Shown here piece by piece: positions 8,011 to 15,593 of a stretch of 64,000 bases of DNA. Source of the stretch: Heterotrichella gracilis (taxonomy: Eukaryota > Sar > Xanthophyceae > Tribonematales > Xanthonemataceae); NCBI GenBank assembly GCA_032358255.1, contig JAULBX010008995.1, positions 1 through 64,000 on the forward strand, given 5' to 3'. A model generated the notes under the pieces. It made no database searches. It had not been told where the DNA came from and saw nothing but the letters and a program-made list of their open reading frames with translations. Numbering within the stretch: position 1 is the first letter of the stretch; the number at the start of each line of letters is the position of its first letter. The position numbers and the translations under genes were made by a program.

Positions 8011-8051
8011 AAGTTGCTATAAGTGACCTCTATTAAAAACAATATTTAAAG

Positions 8052-8309
8052 ATGGAAAATATAACAGGAGAGGAAAGAGACTCTCTGATGAGATCCAGCT
8101 ACTACATAATTACTAGAAACTTTACAAAAACCGTAAATAGGTTTATTGTATATCAAGACAGTAAGAACACAATCGATATTCCGCATGGAGTCGGACAGAG
8201 AAGTAAATTCATTGACGTCCTAATCGAGTATTTCGTTGCGCTTGAAGAATATGAAAAATGCGAATCACTTAAGAAATTGAAAGACCTTGTCATAATGGCG
8301 GGCGACTAA
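8052..8309 (+). CDS. Small protein with UVR-like motif (paralogue 3)
   Basis: 85 residues; the C-terminus LEEYEKCESLKKLKDLV is the same UVR-like motif as in the genes at 6121 and 7508. The N-terminal part is basic and polar and differs from the others, so the family is anchored by the motif. It lies directly upstream of phoH. Confidence 0.7.
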   Translation: MENITGEERDSLMRSSYYIITRNFTKTVNRFIVYQDSKNTIDIPHGVGQRSKFIDVLIEYFVALEEYEKCESLKKLKDLVIMAGD

Positions 8310-8323
8310 ATATATCTCAATTT

Positions 8324-9034
8324 ATGCAGAAAAAGACTAGTTCAGAACCAGCACACAGTGTTAAACGAATGTCAGTTAAAGAAGACAACATTAAACATGT
8401 TAATTTACGAGACAATCAAAGAGAATACGTCCAACAGATTCTAAAGAATCAAATTACATTTTGTTCAGGCCCAGCCGGAACCTCAAAAACATTTACTGCA
8501 TGCTACACATCTTTATTGTTACTTGCTGAAAAGAAAGTCAAGAAGATTATTTTATGTAAACCAATCCAAGAATCTGGAGAAAAACTAGGATTCTTACCGG
8601 GAGATATTGCTGATAAAATTGATCCATACATGCAATCCTATATTTCTAACTTTAAGAAAATTGCAGGTGATGAATTAATCGAAAGCCTTATTCATTATGG
8701 ATTAATAGAATTTAAACCACTCGCTTTCATGAGAGGAGATACTTTTGATGATGCCTTCATGATTTTAGATGAGGCTCAAAATGCCACCTTTAAACAATTA
8801 ATGTTATTCACAACAAGAATGGGTAAAAGCTCTAAGGTTCTAGTAACTGGAGACGTTAGTCAATATGATATACCTAAAGCCCATGCCGGATTACCTGGAT
8901 TTATGCAATTAATGAAAGGCGTAAATGGAGTTGGAGAACATATCTTCGGTAATAAAGATATTGTTAGGGCTAAAATACTTCAAGAAGTTGTAGATCGTTA
9001 TGACAAATGGAGAATTGATAATCCTGAAAAATAA
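8324..9034 (+). CDS. phoH: PhoH-like ATPase
   Basis: A 236-residue P-loop ATPase of the PhoH family. Walker A is GPAGTSKT (49-56), Walker B FMILDEAQN with Asp149-Glu150, and a sensor motif VTGDVSQYD follows. Family-typical IILCKPIQESGEKLGFLPG and AGLPGF are present. Length matches the single-domain PhoH of T4-like marine phages. The ATPase fold is related to superfamily-1 helicases and RNA metabolism is the usual suggestion. Here it is flanked by bS21 and RNase HII, which fits an RNA-related job. Confidence 0.95.
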   Translation: MQKKTSSEPAHSVKRMSVKEDNIKHVNLRDNQREYVQQILKNQITFCSGPAGTSKTFTACYTSLLLLAEKKVKKIILCKPIQESGEKLGFLPGDIADKIDPYMQSYISNFKKIAGDELIESLIHYGLIEFKPLAFMRGDTFDDAFMILDEAQNATFKQLMLFTTRMGKSSKVLVTGDVSQYDIPKAHAGLPGFMQLMKGVNGVGEHIFGNKDIVRAKILQEVVDRYDKWRIDNPEK

Positions 9035-9050
9035 AGAAACAATCTAGAAT

Positions 9051-9085
9051 CCATCTATATAATACGTATAAAAATATATAGATGG
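9051..9085 (+). promoter_or_regulatory. Hairpin enclosing promoter-like box and the rnhB start codon
   Basis: An 11-bp stem pairs 9051-9061 with 9075-9085. The ATG at 9082-9084 is in the 3' arm, so folding would hide the start codon. The 5' arm and loop contain TATATAATA (9056-9064). If that box is a promoter, the transcript would lack the 5' arm and escape the hairpin, while read-through mRNA from phoH would be folded shut. This switch is inference. Confidence 0.5.
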
Positions 9086-9714
9086 AAACTAGACAAATAC
9101 TATTAAAGTCATCCTATTCTGGAGACGAAACAATCATAGAAATCGGAGTTGATGAAGCAGGACGAGGAGCCCTTGCTGGACCTGTAACTGTTGCAGCATG
9201 TATTATGCCGTTTGGATTTGAAAATCCTTTAATTAAAGATTCTAAATTACTTAATGAGCAACAAAGAAAAGATGCCAGAAAAATAGTTGAGGAAAATGCA
9301 CTCGCATATCATATCGAACACGTATATCCTGATGAAATAGAATCAACAAACATTCTTAAAGCCACCTTAATCGGAATGCAGAGATGCTTAGAAGGTGTAC
9401 AGTTAAACAACAAGTTTGATTTTATATTAGTTGATGGAGATCAATTCCATGGATTTGAAGGAGTTCCATTTGAGACAATAGTCGGCGGAGATAACAAATA
9501 TATCTCAATCGCAGCCGCAAGTATCTTGGCAAAAACCGAAAGAGATGCAATGATGAAAGATCTGGATATTGAAACACCTGGATACGGATGGAATTCAAAC
9601 AAAGGATATGGTACTGCTCAACATATTAAAGCAATCAAAGAAATGGGTCCTAGCGAATCTCATAGACCTAGTTTCATATCACATCTTTTAACTGAGACTA
9701 CCTCATTATTCTAA
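9082..9714 (+). CDS. rnhB: Ribonuclease HII
   Basis: A 210-residue RNase HII that cuts the RNA strand of RNA/DNA hybrids and at single ribonucleotides in DNA. Catalytic acids are visible: Asp24-Glu25 in GVDEAGRGALAGPV, Asp118 in ILVDGDQF, and Asp155 in AKTERDAMM. The C-terminal motif GWNSNKGYGTAQHIKAI with His181 is typical. Full length for the family. It probably removes primers or R-loops during phage replication. The following gene starts on the last base of its stop codon. Confidence 0.95.
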   Translation: METRQILLKSSYSGDETIIEIGVDEAGRGALAGPVTVAACIMPFGFENPLIKDSKLLNEQQRKDARKIVEENALAYHIEHVYPDEIESTNILKATLIGMQRCLEGVQLNNKFDFILVDGDQFHGFEGVPFETIVGGDNKYISIAAASILAKTERDAMMKDLDIETPGYGWNSNKGYGTAQHIKAIKEMGPSESHRPSFISHLLTETTSLF

Positions 9715-10058
9715 TGAAGAGTCTAATATATGGAATCCTATTATTTTTATTAGGACAATCGATGATATGGTTTCAAACTAATGGTCAATTCGTATGGCCA
9801 TGGTTTAAAAAGAATCCAATCATAGTTGCACTGATAGGAGGAAGCACAATATCTTATATGTTTATTGTTGCAACTCGATTAGTTGCTGAGTATTATGGAG
9901 GAGAGATATGGCCAGGTAGGTTTCTAGGATTTGCTACTGGAATGGTTGCCTTTTCAATATTAACTTATATAATAATGGGAGAACCTCTAACCACGAAAAC
10001 GATAGTGTCCTTGTTAATATCCCTACTATTAGTTTGTATTCAGATTTTTTGGAAATAA
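9714..10058 (+). CDS. Small polytopic membrane protein
   Basis: 114 residues with four predicted membrane helices: ~4-20, ~36-54, ~70-88 and ~95-112. The pattern resembles half of a drug/metabolite transporter (EamA/SMR-like), but no substrate motif is convincing. Coupled to rnhB by a taATG overlap and followed by a strong terminator, so it ends that unit. A holin or transporter role is possible but not indicated by the sequence. Confidence 0.7.
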   Translation: MKSLIYGILLFLLGQSMIWFQTNGQFVWPWFKKNPIIVALIGGSTISYMFIVATRLVAEYYGGEIWPGRFLGFATGMVAFSILTYIIMGEPLTTKTIVSLLISLLLVCIQIFWK

Positions 10059-10086
10059 ATTGTTAATAACTTTTTTAAAATAATTC

Positions 10087-10115
10087 ACCCGGCATTTTTT
10101 TATGTCGGGTTTTTT
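10087..10115 (+). terminator. Intrinsic terminator
   Basis: Stem ACCCGGCAT (10087-10095) with ATGTCGGGT (10102-10110), one G-U pair, a T6 loop and a following T-run. It is preceded at 10060-10073 by TTGTTAATAACTTT, which also precedes the terminator at 25349. Confidence 0.9.
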
Positions 10116-10116
10116 G

Positions 10117-10141
10117 ATTATATTTACATATCAAATTAAAA
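10117..10141 (+). promoter_or_regulatory. Repeated leader/promoter element with TATATTTA box
   Basis: TATATTTA at 10119-10126, 8 bases after the terminator stem, followed by the same CATATCAAATTAAAA as at 6097. The next ATG is at 10152. Candidate host-sigma-type promoter. Confidence 0.6.
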
Positions 10142-10151
10142 CAAACGAATT

Positions 10152-10424
10152 ATGACTTACACAAATTTTGACAGACACGAAAATATGAATGATGAAACTC
10201 GATTTCAAATTCTTTCTTTAATTAAAGAAGTATCATACTCAGAAGAAATCGAAGATGAAGCATCTTTTAATATTCAAAACAAACTTTACGGTTTATTTGA
10301 TGGATATTTATATGCAGATCTTCAAATTGAAGCCCTAAAATTACCAACAGAATTAGCATCAAAAATTATCAGAATCTTTGATATCTGTAATCGTTACCCT
10401 AAATTAGAAACTTTAAATCAATAA
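10152..10424 (+). CDS. Small acidic unknown protein
   Basis: 90 residues, acidic and mostly helical (EISLI-like N-terminus, then ELASKIIRIFDICNRYP). First gene behind the repeated leader, consistent with early, strong expression. No family recognised. Confidence 0.6.
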   Translation: MTYTNFDRHENMNDETRFQILSLIKEVSYSEEIEDEASFNIQNKLYGLFDGYLYADLQIEALKLPTELASKIIRIFDICNRYPKLETLNQ

Positions 10425-10428
10425 TAAT

Positions 10429-10740
10429 ATGGAAACTTTCGAAAAAATACAAGTAATAAAAGAATTAGTAACAAGATATTTTGATGAAAACGCAGGTAGT
10501 ACTATCGGTTGGATAGCTTTAGAAAGATTATCTGAAGATGAAAAAAATCATATCATTAATATTGGTACTTCAATACTCTGCACTAAATGGGATATTGGTT
10601 ATCCAGGCGGTGGATTTGTACAAGCATTCGTAGATAATGATTTGATGAGAGCTATTGGAAGTGCAGATGGAACTTCGTACAAAGGTTTTAAATTCTTTGC
10701 GCAACTGATGTACAATGTTGGAATGCCAGTTCTAAACTAA
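10429..10740 (+). CDS. Unknown small soluble protein
   Basis: 103 residues starting 4 bases after the previous stop. A helical N-terminus is followed by a Gly-rich centre (DIGYPGGGFVQAFVDNDL) and a hydrophobic end (FKFFAQLMYNVGM). No membrane segment and no recognised family. Confidence 0.6.
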   Translation: METFEKIQVIKELVTRYFDENAGSTIGWIALERLSEDEKNHIINIGTSILCTKWDIGYPGGGFVQAFVDNDLMRAIGSADGTSYKGFKFFAQLMYNVGMPVLN

Positions 10741-10764
10741 TTTAAGTTATCTAATATAAAATAT

Positions 10765-11682
10765 ATGAATGTAAATTACGGATACTGTTGTATCAACCTG
10801 ACGCTAGACAAAGCTGGAATAAAAATTGGTCGATCGATGATTAAGAAAACTTTCGATGCTCGAGGAATCAAGTATGCTGGTGAGCTTGCTGAAGCAAACA
10901 TTCGAGACATGATCGAAATTATCAAATGGAACCATCAAAACGACGTCAAGCTTTATCGCATGTCTTCAAATATGTTTCCATGGATGTCAGAGTATGAACT
11001 TACTGATTTACCAAATTGGTCAACAATTCAAAATTTACTTAAAGGAGCTGGTACTCTTGTTCAAAAATATGGACAGCGTATTGGATTCCATCCAGGTCAG
11101 TTTTGCGTACTTCCAAGCCCAAACCAAAAAACAGTCGATAATTCTATTAAAGAATTAGATCAACACGCCTTTATTTTAGATACGATGGGTCTTCCTATCA
11201 ATCAGCAATATTCTATGAATATCCATGTTGGTGGTTCTTATGGTGACAAAGAAGCTGCAATTCAGCGATTTATTGATAACTTTAAATTGTTATCTCCTTC
11301 TGCGCAATCCCGTCTAATTCTTGAAAATGACGATAAACCAGCTCAGTATTCTGTTTCAGATTTGTATCGAATTTATCAGGCAATAGGAACACCAATCACG
11401 TTCGATTACCATCACCATAGATGTTATGAAGATCCGATGCCAGAAAAAGAAGCATTAGAATTGGCGGCATCGACATGGCCTAAAGGAATTCGTCAGTTAT
11501 GCCACTATTCAAGTGCAAAGAAATTACATGAAGATTCTAGTGCTATTATCAGAGCACATGCAGATTACTTATATGAATATATTGAAACGTATGGAATGGA
11601 ACTCGATATTGAAATAGAAGCCAAAGCAAAAGAATTGGCTCTACAAAAATATCAAAAAGATTTTACATTAATATATAGCTAA
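10765..11682 (+). CDS. uvsE: UV damage endonuclease (UvdE/UvsE)
   Basis: A 305-residue TIM-barrel endonuclease that nicks DNA 5' of UV lesions, starting an alternative excision-repair route. Visible family motifs, in order, are YRMSSNMFPW (65-74), GFHPGQF (107-113), NIHVGGSYGDK (152-162), LILENDDK (184-191), FDYHHHRCYEDPMP (213-226), CHYSSAK (246-252), HAD (265-267) and an acidic DIEIEAKAKE (281-290). These supply the His/Glu/Asp ligands of a three-metal site. Full length. Suits a phage exposed to sunlight, as in surface water. Confidence 0.95.
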   Translation: MNVNYGYCCINLTLDKAGIKIGRSMIKKTFDARGIKYAGELAEANIRDMIEIIKWNHQNDVKLYRMSSNMFPWMSEYELTDLPNWSTIQNLLKGAGTLVQKYGQRIGFHPGQFCVLPSPNQKTVDNSIKELDQHAFILDTMGLPINQQYSMNIHVGGSYGDKEAAIQRFIDNFKLLSPSAQSRLILENDDKPAQYSVSDLYRIYQAIGTPITFDYHHHRCYEDPMPEKEALELAASTWPKGIRQLCHYSSAKKLHEDSSAIIRAHADYLYEYIETYGMELDIEIEAKAKELALQKYQKDFTLIYS

Positions 11683-11698
11683 AATATAGAATCTACCA

Positions 11699-12016
11699 GT
11701 GAAACAAAAAACAATTGAGTTAGACAAAATTAAAAAAGATGTCAACTTATTCCTAGATGCCCTGAAAAAAGAGGGTATCGAAACAAAAACAGTATCGAAA
11801 CTTATAACTTCAGCTCTTGTTGAAAAAAGAAAGTTGACAAAGGAGGAAGGAGCGCATGTTGTAACTCAATTAAAAAATATTGGTAAAACTCTTGGACTAG
11901 CTACAATATTCTTGATGCCCGGAGGATCTATATTCTTTATATTAATACACTATCTTGGAATCAGAGATTATTTCCTGTCAGATAGTTTTAATTATTTAAA
12001 AAATAAAGATATATAA
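11699..12016 (+). CDS. Small protein with C-terminal membrane segment, LETM1-like
   Basis: 105 residues from a GTG start; no in-frame ATG lies near enough. A charged helical region is followed by KLTKEEGAHVVTQLKNIGKT and a hydrophobic segment LATIFLMPGGSIFFILIHYLGI (~65-87). The LMPGGS turn resembles the short LETM1-like membrane proteins of flavobacteria; this link is tentative. Possibly a membrane-associated host-modifying protein. Confidence 0.55.
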   Translation: MKQKTIELDKIKKDVNLFLDALKKEGIETKTVSKLITSALVEKRKLTKEEGAHVVTQLKNIGKTLGLATIFLMPGGSIFFILIHYLGIRDYFLSDSFNYLKNKDI

Positions 12017-12049
12017 AATCTATAACAATACATAAAAAAATATAAAATT

Positions 12050-12529
12050 ATGGCAAGTATTAAAAAATTCGAAGACTTTGTATCAGAAATGGACAGAGCA
12101 GAAGAAATTGAAGACGTTGTATCTACTGAAGGTACTCCAGAAGTTAAAACAGCAGAGGAAACTGAAGAAGAAGCTGAAGAGGTTCAAGGTGTTGACGAAG
12201 CTGGCGAAGCTAATTTAGGAACTGACGATAGCGCAAAAGAAGTTGCAAAACCAGTTTCTGAAATGTTAAAAGAATGTTACGAAGCAATTATTGCTGAAGC
12301 TAAAGTTTGGGAAGAAGATGCGCATGACGAGCATACTGTTGAAACTTACATGGCTGAAAATGCATCATTAGTTGCTGGATTAGCAGCAAACACTCTTAAA
12401 GAAATGAAAGCTGATATGGAAACTGAAGCTTACGAGGCATGTTTAAACAAAATGTCTGAAGCATTCGCTAAGAAAATTAATGAGATAAAAGAAATGAAAG
12501 ACGCAGTTGATGCGGAAGACGTTGAATAA
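12050..12529 (+). CDS. Acidic internal head protein candidate with capsid-targeting-like N-terminus
   Basis: 159 residues, very acidic in the first half (ETEEEAEEV) and helical in the second. The N-terminus MASIKKFEDFVSEMD has the F-x-x-F-[IV]-x-E shape of the T4 capsid-targeting peptide (MKTYQEFIAEA in T4 internal proteins). A prohead protease would cut after VSE. This fits a scaffold/core or internal head protein. Family assignment by motif only; its placement between uvsE and dCMP deaminase gives no support. Confidence 0.6.
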   Translation: MASIKKFEDFVSEMDRAEEIEDVVSTEGTPEVKTAEETEEEAEEVQGVDEAGEANLGTDDSAKEVAKPVSEMLKECYEAIIAEAKVWEEDAHDEHTVETYMAENASLVAGLAANTLKEMKADMETEAYEACLNKMSEAFAKKINEIKEMKDAVDAEDVE

Positions 12530-12547
12530 ACCCCATTTAAACTAAAT

Positions 12548-12587
12548 AAAAAGTCTATATATAATACAACATATATAGACTTTTTTT
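12548..12587 (+). terminator. Perfect 15-bp hairpin with T-run abutting the dCMP deaminase start
   Basis: 12548-12562 pairs without mismatch with 12571-12585, loop of 8 bases, T7 at 12581-12587, then ATG at 12588. It is both a strong intrinsic terminator for the acidic protein gene and, through TATATAATA at 12558-12566 in its 5' arm and loop, a possible start site for the deaminase. A stop-and-restart element is inferred. Confidence 0.75.
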
Positions 12588-13100
12588 ATGCCTAAAATAC
12601 CGACAGAAATAATTTATATGCAAGTTGCATATCAGTTCGCAAAGCTTAGCTACGCTGAACGCAGAAAAGTGGGTTGTGTTATTGTTAAAGATAAACAAGT
12701 AATCTCATTTGGTTATAATGGAACTCCTCATGGCTTCGACAATGAATGTGAGTGTCAAATTAAGATGGATCCAGAAGCTGGAGCATGGTTAGATTTCGAA
12801 ACTATCGAAAAACAATGGCCTCTTGAATCTTCAAAGGGTAGATACAAATTAGAAACAAAACGTGAAGTTCTTCATGCTGAATCAAATGCAATCATGAAGG
12901 TTGCAAAATCAACAATGAGCTGCGAAGATGCTGATCTATACACTACAACATGCCCTTGTTTTGACTGTGCCAAATTAATCATACAAGCTGGAATCAAAAA
13001 AGTATATTATACCGAAGATTATAGAGATATGAGTGGTGTTGAGCTACTTAAAACTGCAAAAATTGATGTTGAACAAGTAATTGTATGGAATGAGTTTTAA
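12588..13100 (+). CDS. dcd: Deoxycytidylate (dCMP) deaminase
   Basis: A 170-residue zinc deaminase converting dCMP to dUMP for thymidylate synthesis, as T4 gene cd does. Zinc site: His97 in HAESN with catalytic Glu99, and Cys124/Cys127 in TCPCFDC. The start (AYQFAKLSYAERRKVGCVIV) and FGYNGTPHGFDNECE match dCMP deaminases rather than cytidine deaminases. Full length, no frame damage. It supplies dTMP for an AT-rich phage genome. The next gene starts inside its last codons. Confidence 0.94.
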   Translation: MPKIPTEIIYMQVAYQFAKLSYAERRKVGCVIVKDKQVISFGYNGTPHGFDNECECQIKMDPEAGAWLDFETIEKQWPLESSKGRYKLETKREVLHAESNAIMKVAKSTMSCEDADLYTTTCPCFDCAKLIIQAGIKKVYYTEDYRDMSGVELLKTAKIDVEQVIVWNEF

Positions 13101-13296
13101 TAAGAGAATAATACCAAAAGTAGAAGTACTAGAAACTTATTTAAAAGAAAATGGTGGCAACGCATTTTATTGGAGATATATCAGAAATGTAGATGCTATG
13201 ATGGGAAATAGTAAAGGAATCGACTATATAGCAAAATTTGAAACTAAATACTACAGTAAAAATGAAAGCGATCCAGAGTTCTATCAATTGGATTAA
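13090..13296 (+). CDS. Small unknown protein
   Basis: 68 residues; the ATG at 13090 overlaps the deaminase stop by 11 bases and is preferred to the upstream TTG. Basic N-terminus and aromatic centre (GGNAFYWRYIRNVD). No family recognised. Confidence 0.55.
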   Translation: MSFNKRIIPKVEVLETYLKENGGNAFYWRYIRNVDAMMGNSKGIDYIAKFETKYYSKNESDPEFYQLD

Positions 13297-13342
13297 GAAA
13301 CAATTTTTAAAAAAAGAATATAATTATCAAAATACACAAATA

Positions 13343-13876
13343 ATGGAATTAGTGAAAGAAGATACCATCAAATACCAGTGGAAAAAAGGAGACGATTTTG
13401 GGAAAATTGTTGAGGTAAAAGACAGTGATGATAAATTTACGTACTTTACAGACGGTTCTCAAATTTTTAATGGAGTCATTGATGAATTTTTAGAGAAAAT
13501 AGTCGGTGGAGAAGTACCATTTCCAGGTGCGATCGATTTGAATGCAATATCGTCTGGTATTAAAGTTACGCCAACACCGAAGCCTACTAAAAATAAAATA
13601 GTAGAAGAGGTTCAAATAGAACCTGAAAAATCAGCATTAGAGGAATTGGTTGCAAAGCTTTCTAAGAAAAACATGGAACCTTTTCAAACTACAATTAATT
13701 TAAACATACCGAATAAACAGATATTTGATATGTTAATTGATAATGCAGATGAAGACAAAGAGAATTTAATTAACACAATTGCCAAGGTGGCAGTCTCTCA
13801 AATTGAGATAAATAAACTACAAGAATATCTAACAGAAGAGGTAACAGTCTTCATAAACAATTATTACAATGGGTAG
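13343..13876 (+). CDS. Unknown protein with proline linker
   Basis: 177 residues from ATG 13343, chosen because it sits in a typical A/T-rich leader 46 bases after the previous stop; an in-frame TTG at 13238 would overlap the previous gene. An N-terminal domain (KGDDFGKIVEVKDSDDKFTYF) looks like a small beta-barrel, followed by a Pro/Thr linker (VTPTPKPTKNK) and a helical C-terminus. Function unknown. Confidence 0.6.
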   Translation: MELVKEDTIKYQWKKGDDFGKIVEVKDSDDKFTYFTDGSQIFNGVIDEFLEKIVGGEVPFPGAIDLNAISSGIKVTPTPKPTKNKIVEEVQIEPEKSALEELVAKLSKKNMEPFQTTINLNIPNKQIFDMLIDNADEDKENLINTIAKVAVSQIEINKLQEYLTEEVTVFINNYYNG

Positions 13877-14261
13877 AAGTACGACAAATTCAAGAAAAGC
13901 AAAAAGAAAACAGTTTCAAATTTCTAAGTATTTAAAAATTAAAAACATGTTTGGGAGATTCTCTCCAGAAGGTATTGCATGGGCAACTAAAATGAGAGAA
14001 GATGGTTTAAAAATGCATGAAGCTCATGTTAACAGAGTTAACGATCAAATCGAAGATGCATTGCAAACTAAAGCAAACGATTTAAAAAAGACGTGGTCCG
14101 AAATAGGATATAATGAAGCTGAAATCACAATGTTAGAAGAGGCATTTTTTACGTTAGCTATTAAAAACAAAGCAACTCGTAGAGAAGATAAAAAAGCAGC
14201 TAGAAAATTAATGAAAGATGCGTCTAACTCATTAAAATCTAGAGTAAATGCAAACAGTTAA
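13869..14261 (+). CDS. Basic helical protein, function unknown
   Basis: 130 residues, strongly basic at both ends (SRKAKRKQF, RREDKKAARKLM), largely alpha-helical. Overlaps the previous gene by 8 bases and the next by 14. Could bind nucleic acid or be a virion component, but no family is recognised. Confidence 0.6.
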   Translation: MGRSTTNSRKAKRKQFQISKYLKIKNMFGRFSPEGIAWATKMREDGLKMHEAHVNRVNDQIEDALQTKANDLKKTWSEIGYNEAEITMLEEAFFTLAIKNKATRREDKKAARKLMKDASNSLKSRVNANS

Positions 14262-14460
14262 AATAACGCTTGCTGATAATGGTGTTATAAAAACTGTGAT
14301 TGATGATAATATTAATTCAGCTGGAGAATCTTTTGAATCGACAACTGTTTATGATTTTGATGATTCAACCGCAAAATTAAGGTTCATTAACGAACTTTGT
14401 GTAGATATTGGATTATCTTTTGGTAATTCAAAAAGCAAACACCAAATAAAGGTTATCTAA
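14248..14460 (+). CDS. Small unknown protein
   Basis: 70 residues beginning inside the end of the preceding gene. Beta-rich (VKITLADNGVIKTVIDD). The reading frame stays open for 28 more codons beyond its stop. Confidence 0.5.
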   Translation: MQTVKITLADNGVIKTVIDDNINSAGESFESTTVYDFDDSTAKLRFINELCVDIGLSFGNSKSKHQIKVI

Positions 14461-14561
14461 GATTGGGGAGTAGATTTTATACCGAACAATGATGAGAAGC
14501 TTGAAAAAATAAAAAGTTTAAAGATAGAACTTGACCGTCTTTCTTAAACATTAACAATTAA
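14461..14561 (+). other. Gap with coding-like in-frame tail after previous stop
   Basis: From 14461 to 14547 the frame of the previous gene is open with a protein-like composition (NNDEKLEKIKSLKIELDRLS at the end). No ATG in this frame starts it. It may be read-through, a strain-specific short form or chance. No promoter or terminator seen. Confidence 0.35.
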
Positions 14562-14969
14562 ATGAATAATCTAACGATTGAATGCGTATGGTGTCCATCA
14601 CGAAGAGAATTTAATAGATTTATAAGAAGTACAGACAAAGAGATGACTAAAATCATCGACCATGTCTCTATTAAAAATAAACTTATTAAATCGGATCCTT
14701 ACGGCCAAGATCCAAGCAATTCAATTATAGGATTAACAATAATCAACGAAATTACGCGATGCTTACGTTTAGAAACAATGAACGTAAATCGCGTAATTTA
14801 TTTGTTTAAAACGCTAGACTTTGAGATTGTAAATAATTTTAAAGAGATGGCTGAATTAAATAGTGAAAGGGAATTCTCAATTACCCTAACAGTTATTAAC
14901 ACGAAAGAAAAAATCGAAGAACGAATCATATCTCTTTTTGATTCGGTTAATACTATCAATAATGATTAG
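14562..14969 (+). CDS. Unknown protein
   Basis: 135 residues, mixed charge, soluble. N-terminal CVWCPSRREFNRF includes two cysteines; the rest is helical. Overlaps the following gene by 8 bases, so the two are coupled. No family recognised. Confidence 0.6.
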   Translation: MNNLTIECVWCPSRREFNRFIRSTDKEMTKIIDHVSIKNKLIKSDPYGQDPSNSIIGLTIINEITRCLRLETMNVNRVIYLFKTLDFEIVNNFKEMAELNSEREFSITLTVINTKEKIEERIISLFDSVNTINND

Positions 14970-15549
14970 ACATAAACTTTTTTCAAAAGGAGAACAAATA
15001 CATGTTCTAATTTCAAACAATCGATATAGCAATATCGTGTTTCCTGTTAAAGCGATTATCCATGATGTGGAATTTAACGACAAGATGCCAAGGTATCAGG
15101 TTCGTATCCTAAAGTTCTACGATGATATCGATTTTCTTAAGAGGTATATGTTCGACATGAGGTTTGAAAAAACATTTGATGGTGGAGTTACTTCTTTTAG
15201 AATAGCACGTCAAAAAATAGCAAGTGTAAAGGAATTTCAGGAGCATATTGATACTAAGTGGGAATCCTTTCTAATAGTAGTTGATTCTGTTATGTGTACC
15301 CGAACATATGGCGAAATTAGCGAGTTATATAATAACATACAAGACTTTTTGATCGAAAAAACAATCAGGGATCTGTACGAACTTACAAATAGATCTACAT
15401 ATTCTAAGGGAAAATATCATTACGAAAGTAAGGGTGTTTTTGAAGCCCATATTAAAAAATTCTTAGGCGAAAGAGCCGGCAAAGAAAGGAATTATTTTGA
15501 AAAACTACTTTATAGACCTCTATCTGCCGACTATGATAATTTAGAATAG
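14962..15549 (+). CDS. Unknown protein upstream of the tail cluster
   Basis: 195 residues from ATG 14962, preferred to the upstream TTG because it gives a typical 8-base overlap. Beta-rich N-terminal half (GEQIHVLISNNRYSNIVF, YQVRILKFYDDIDFL) and basic helical C-terminal half. It is the last gene before the tail cluster, so a virion role is possible but not supported by motifs. Confidence 0.6.
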   Translation: MIRHKLFSKGEQIHVLISNNRYSNIVFPVKAIIHDVEFNDKMPRYQVRILKFYDDIDFLKRYMFDMRFEKTFDGGVTSFRIARQKIASVKEFQEHIDTKWESFLIVVDSVMCTRTYGEISELYNNIQDFLIEKTIRDLYELTNRSTYSKGKYHYESKGVFEAHIKKFLGERAGKERNYFEKLLYRPLSADYDNLE

Positions 15550-15593
15550 TCTAGTTTCTTGGATATATACTTAAATAAATATATTTAATAAGC

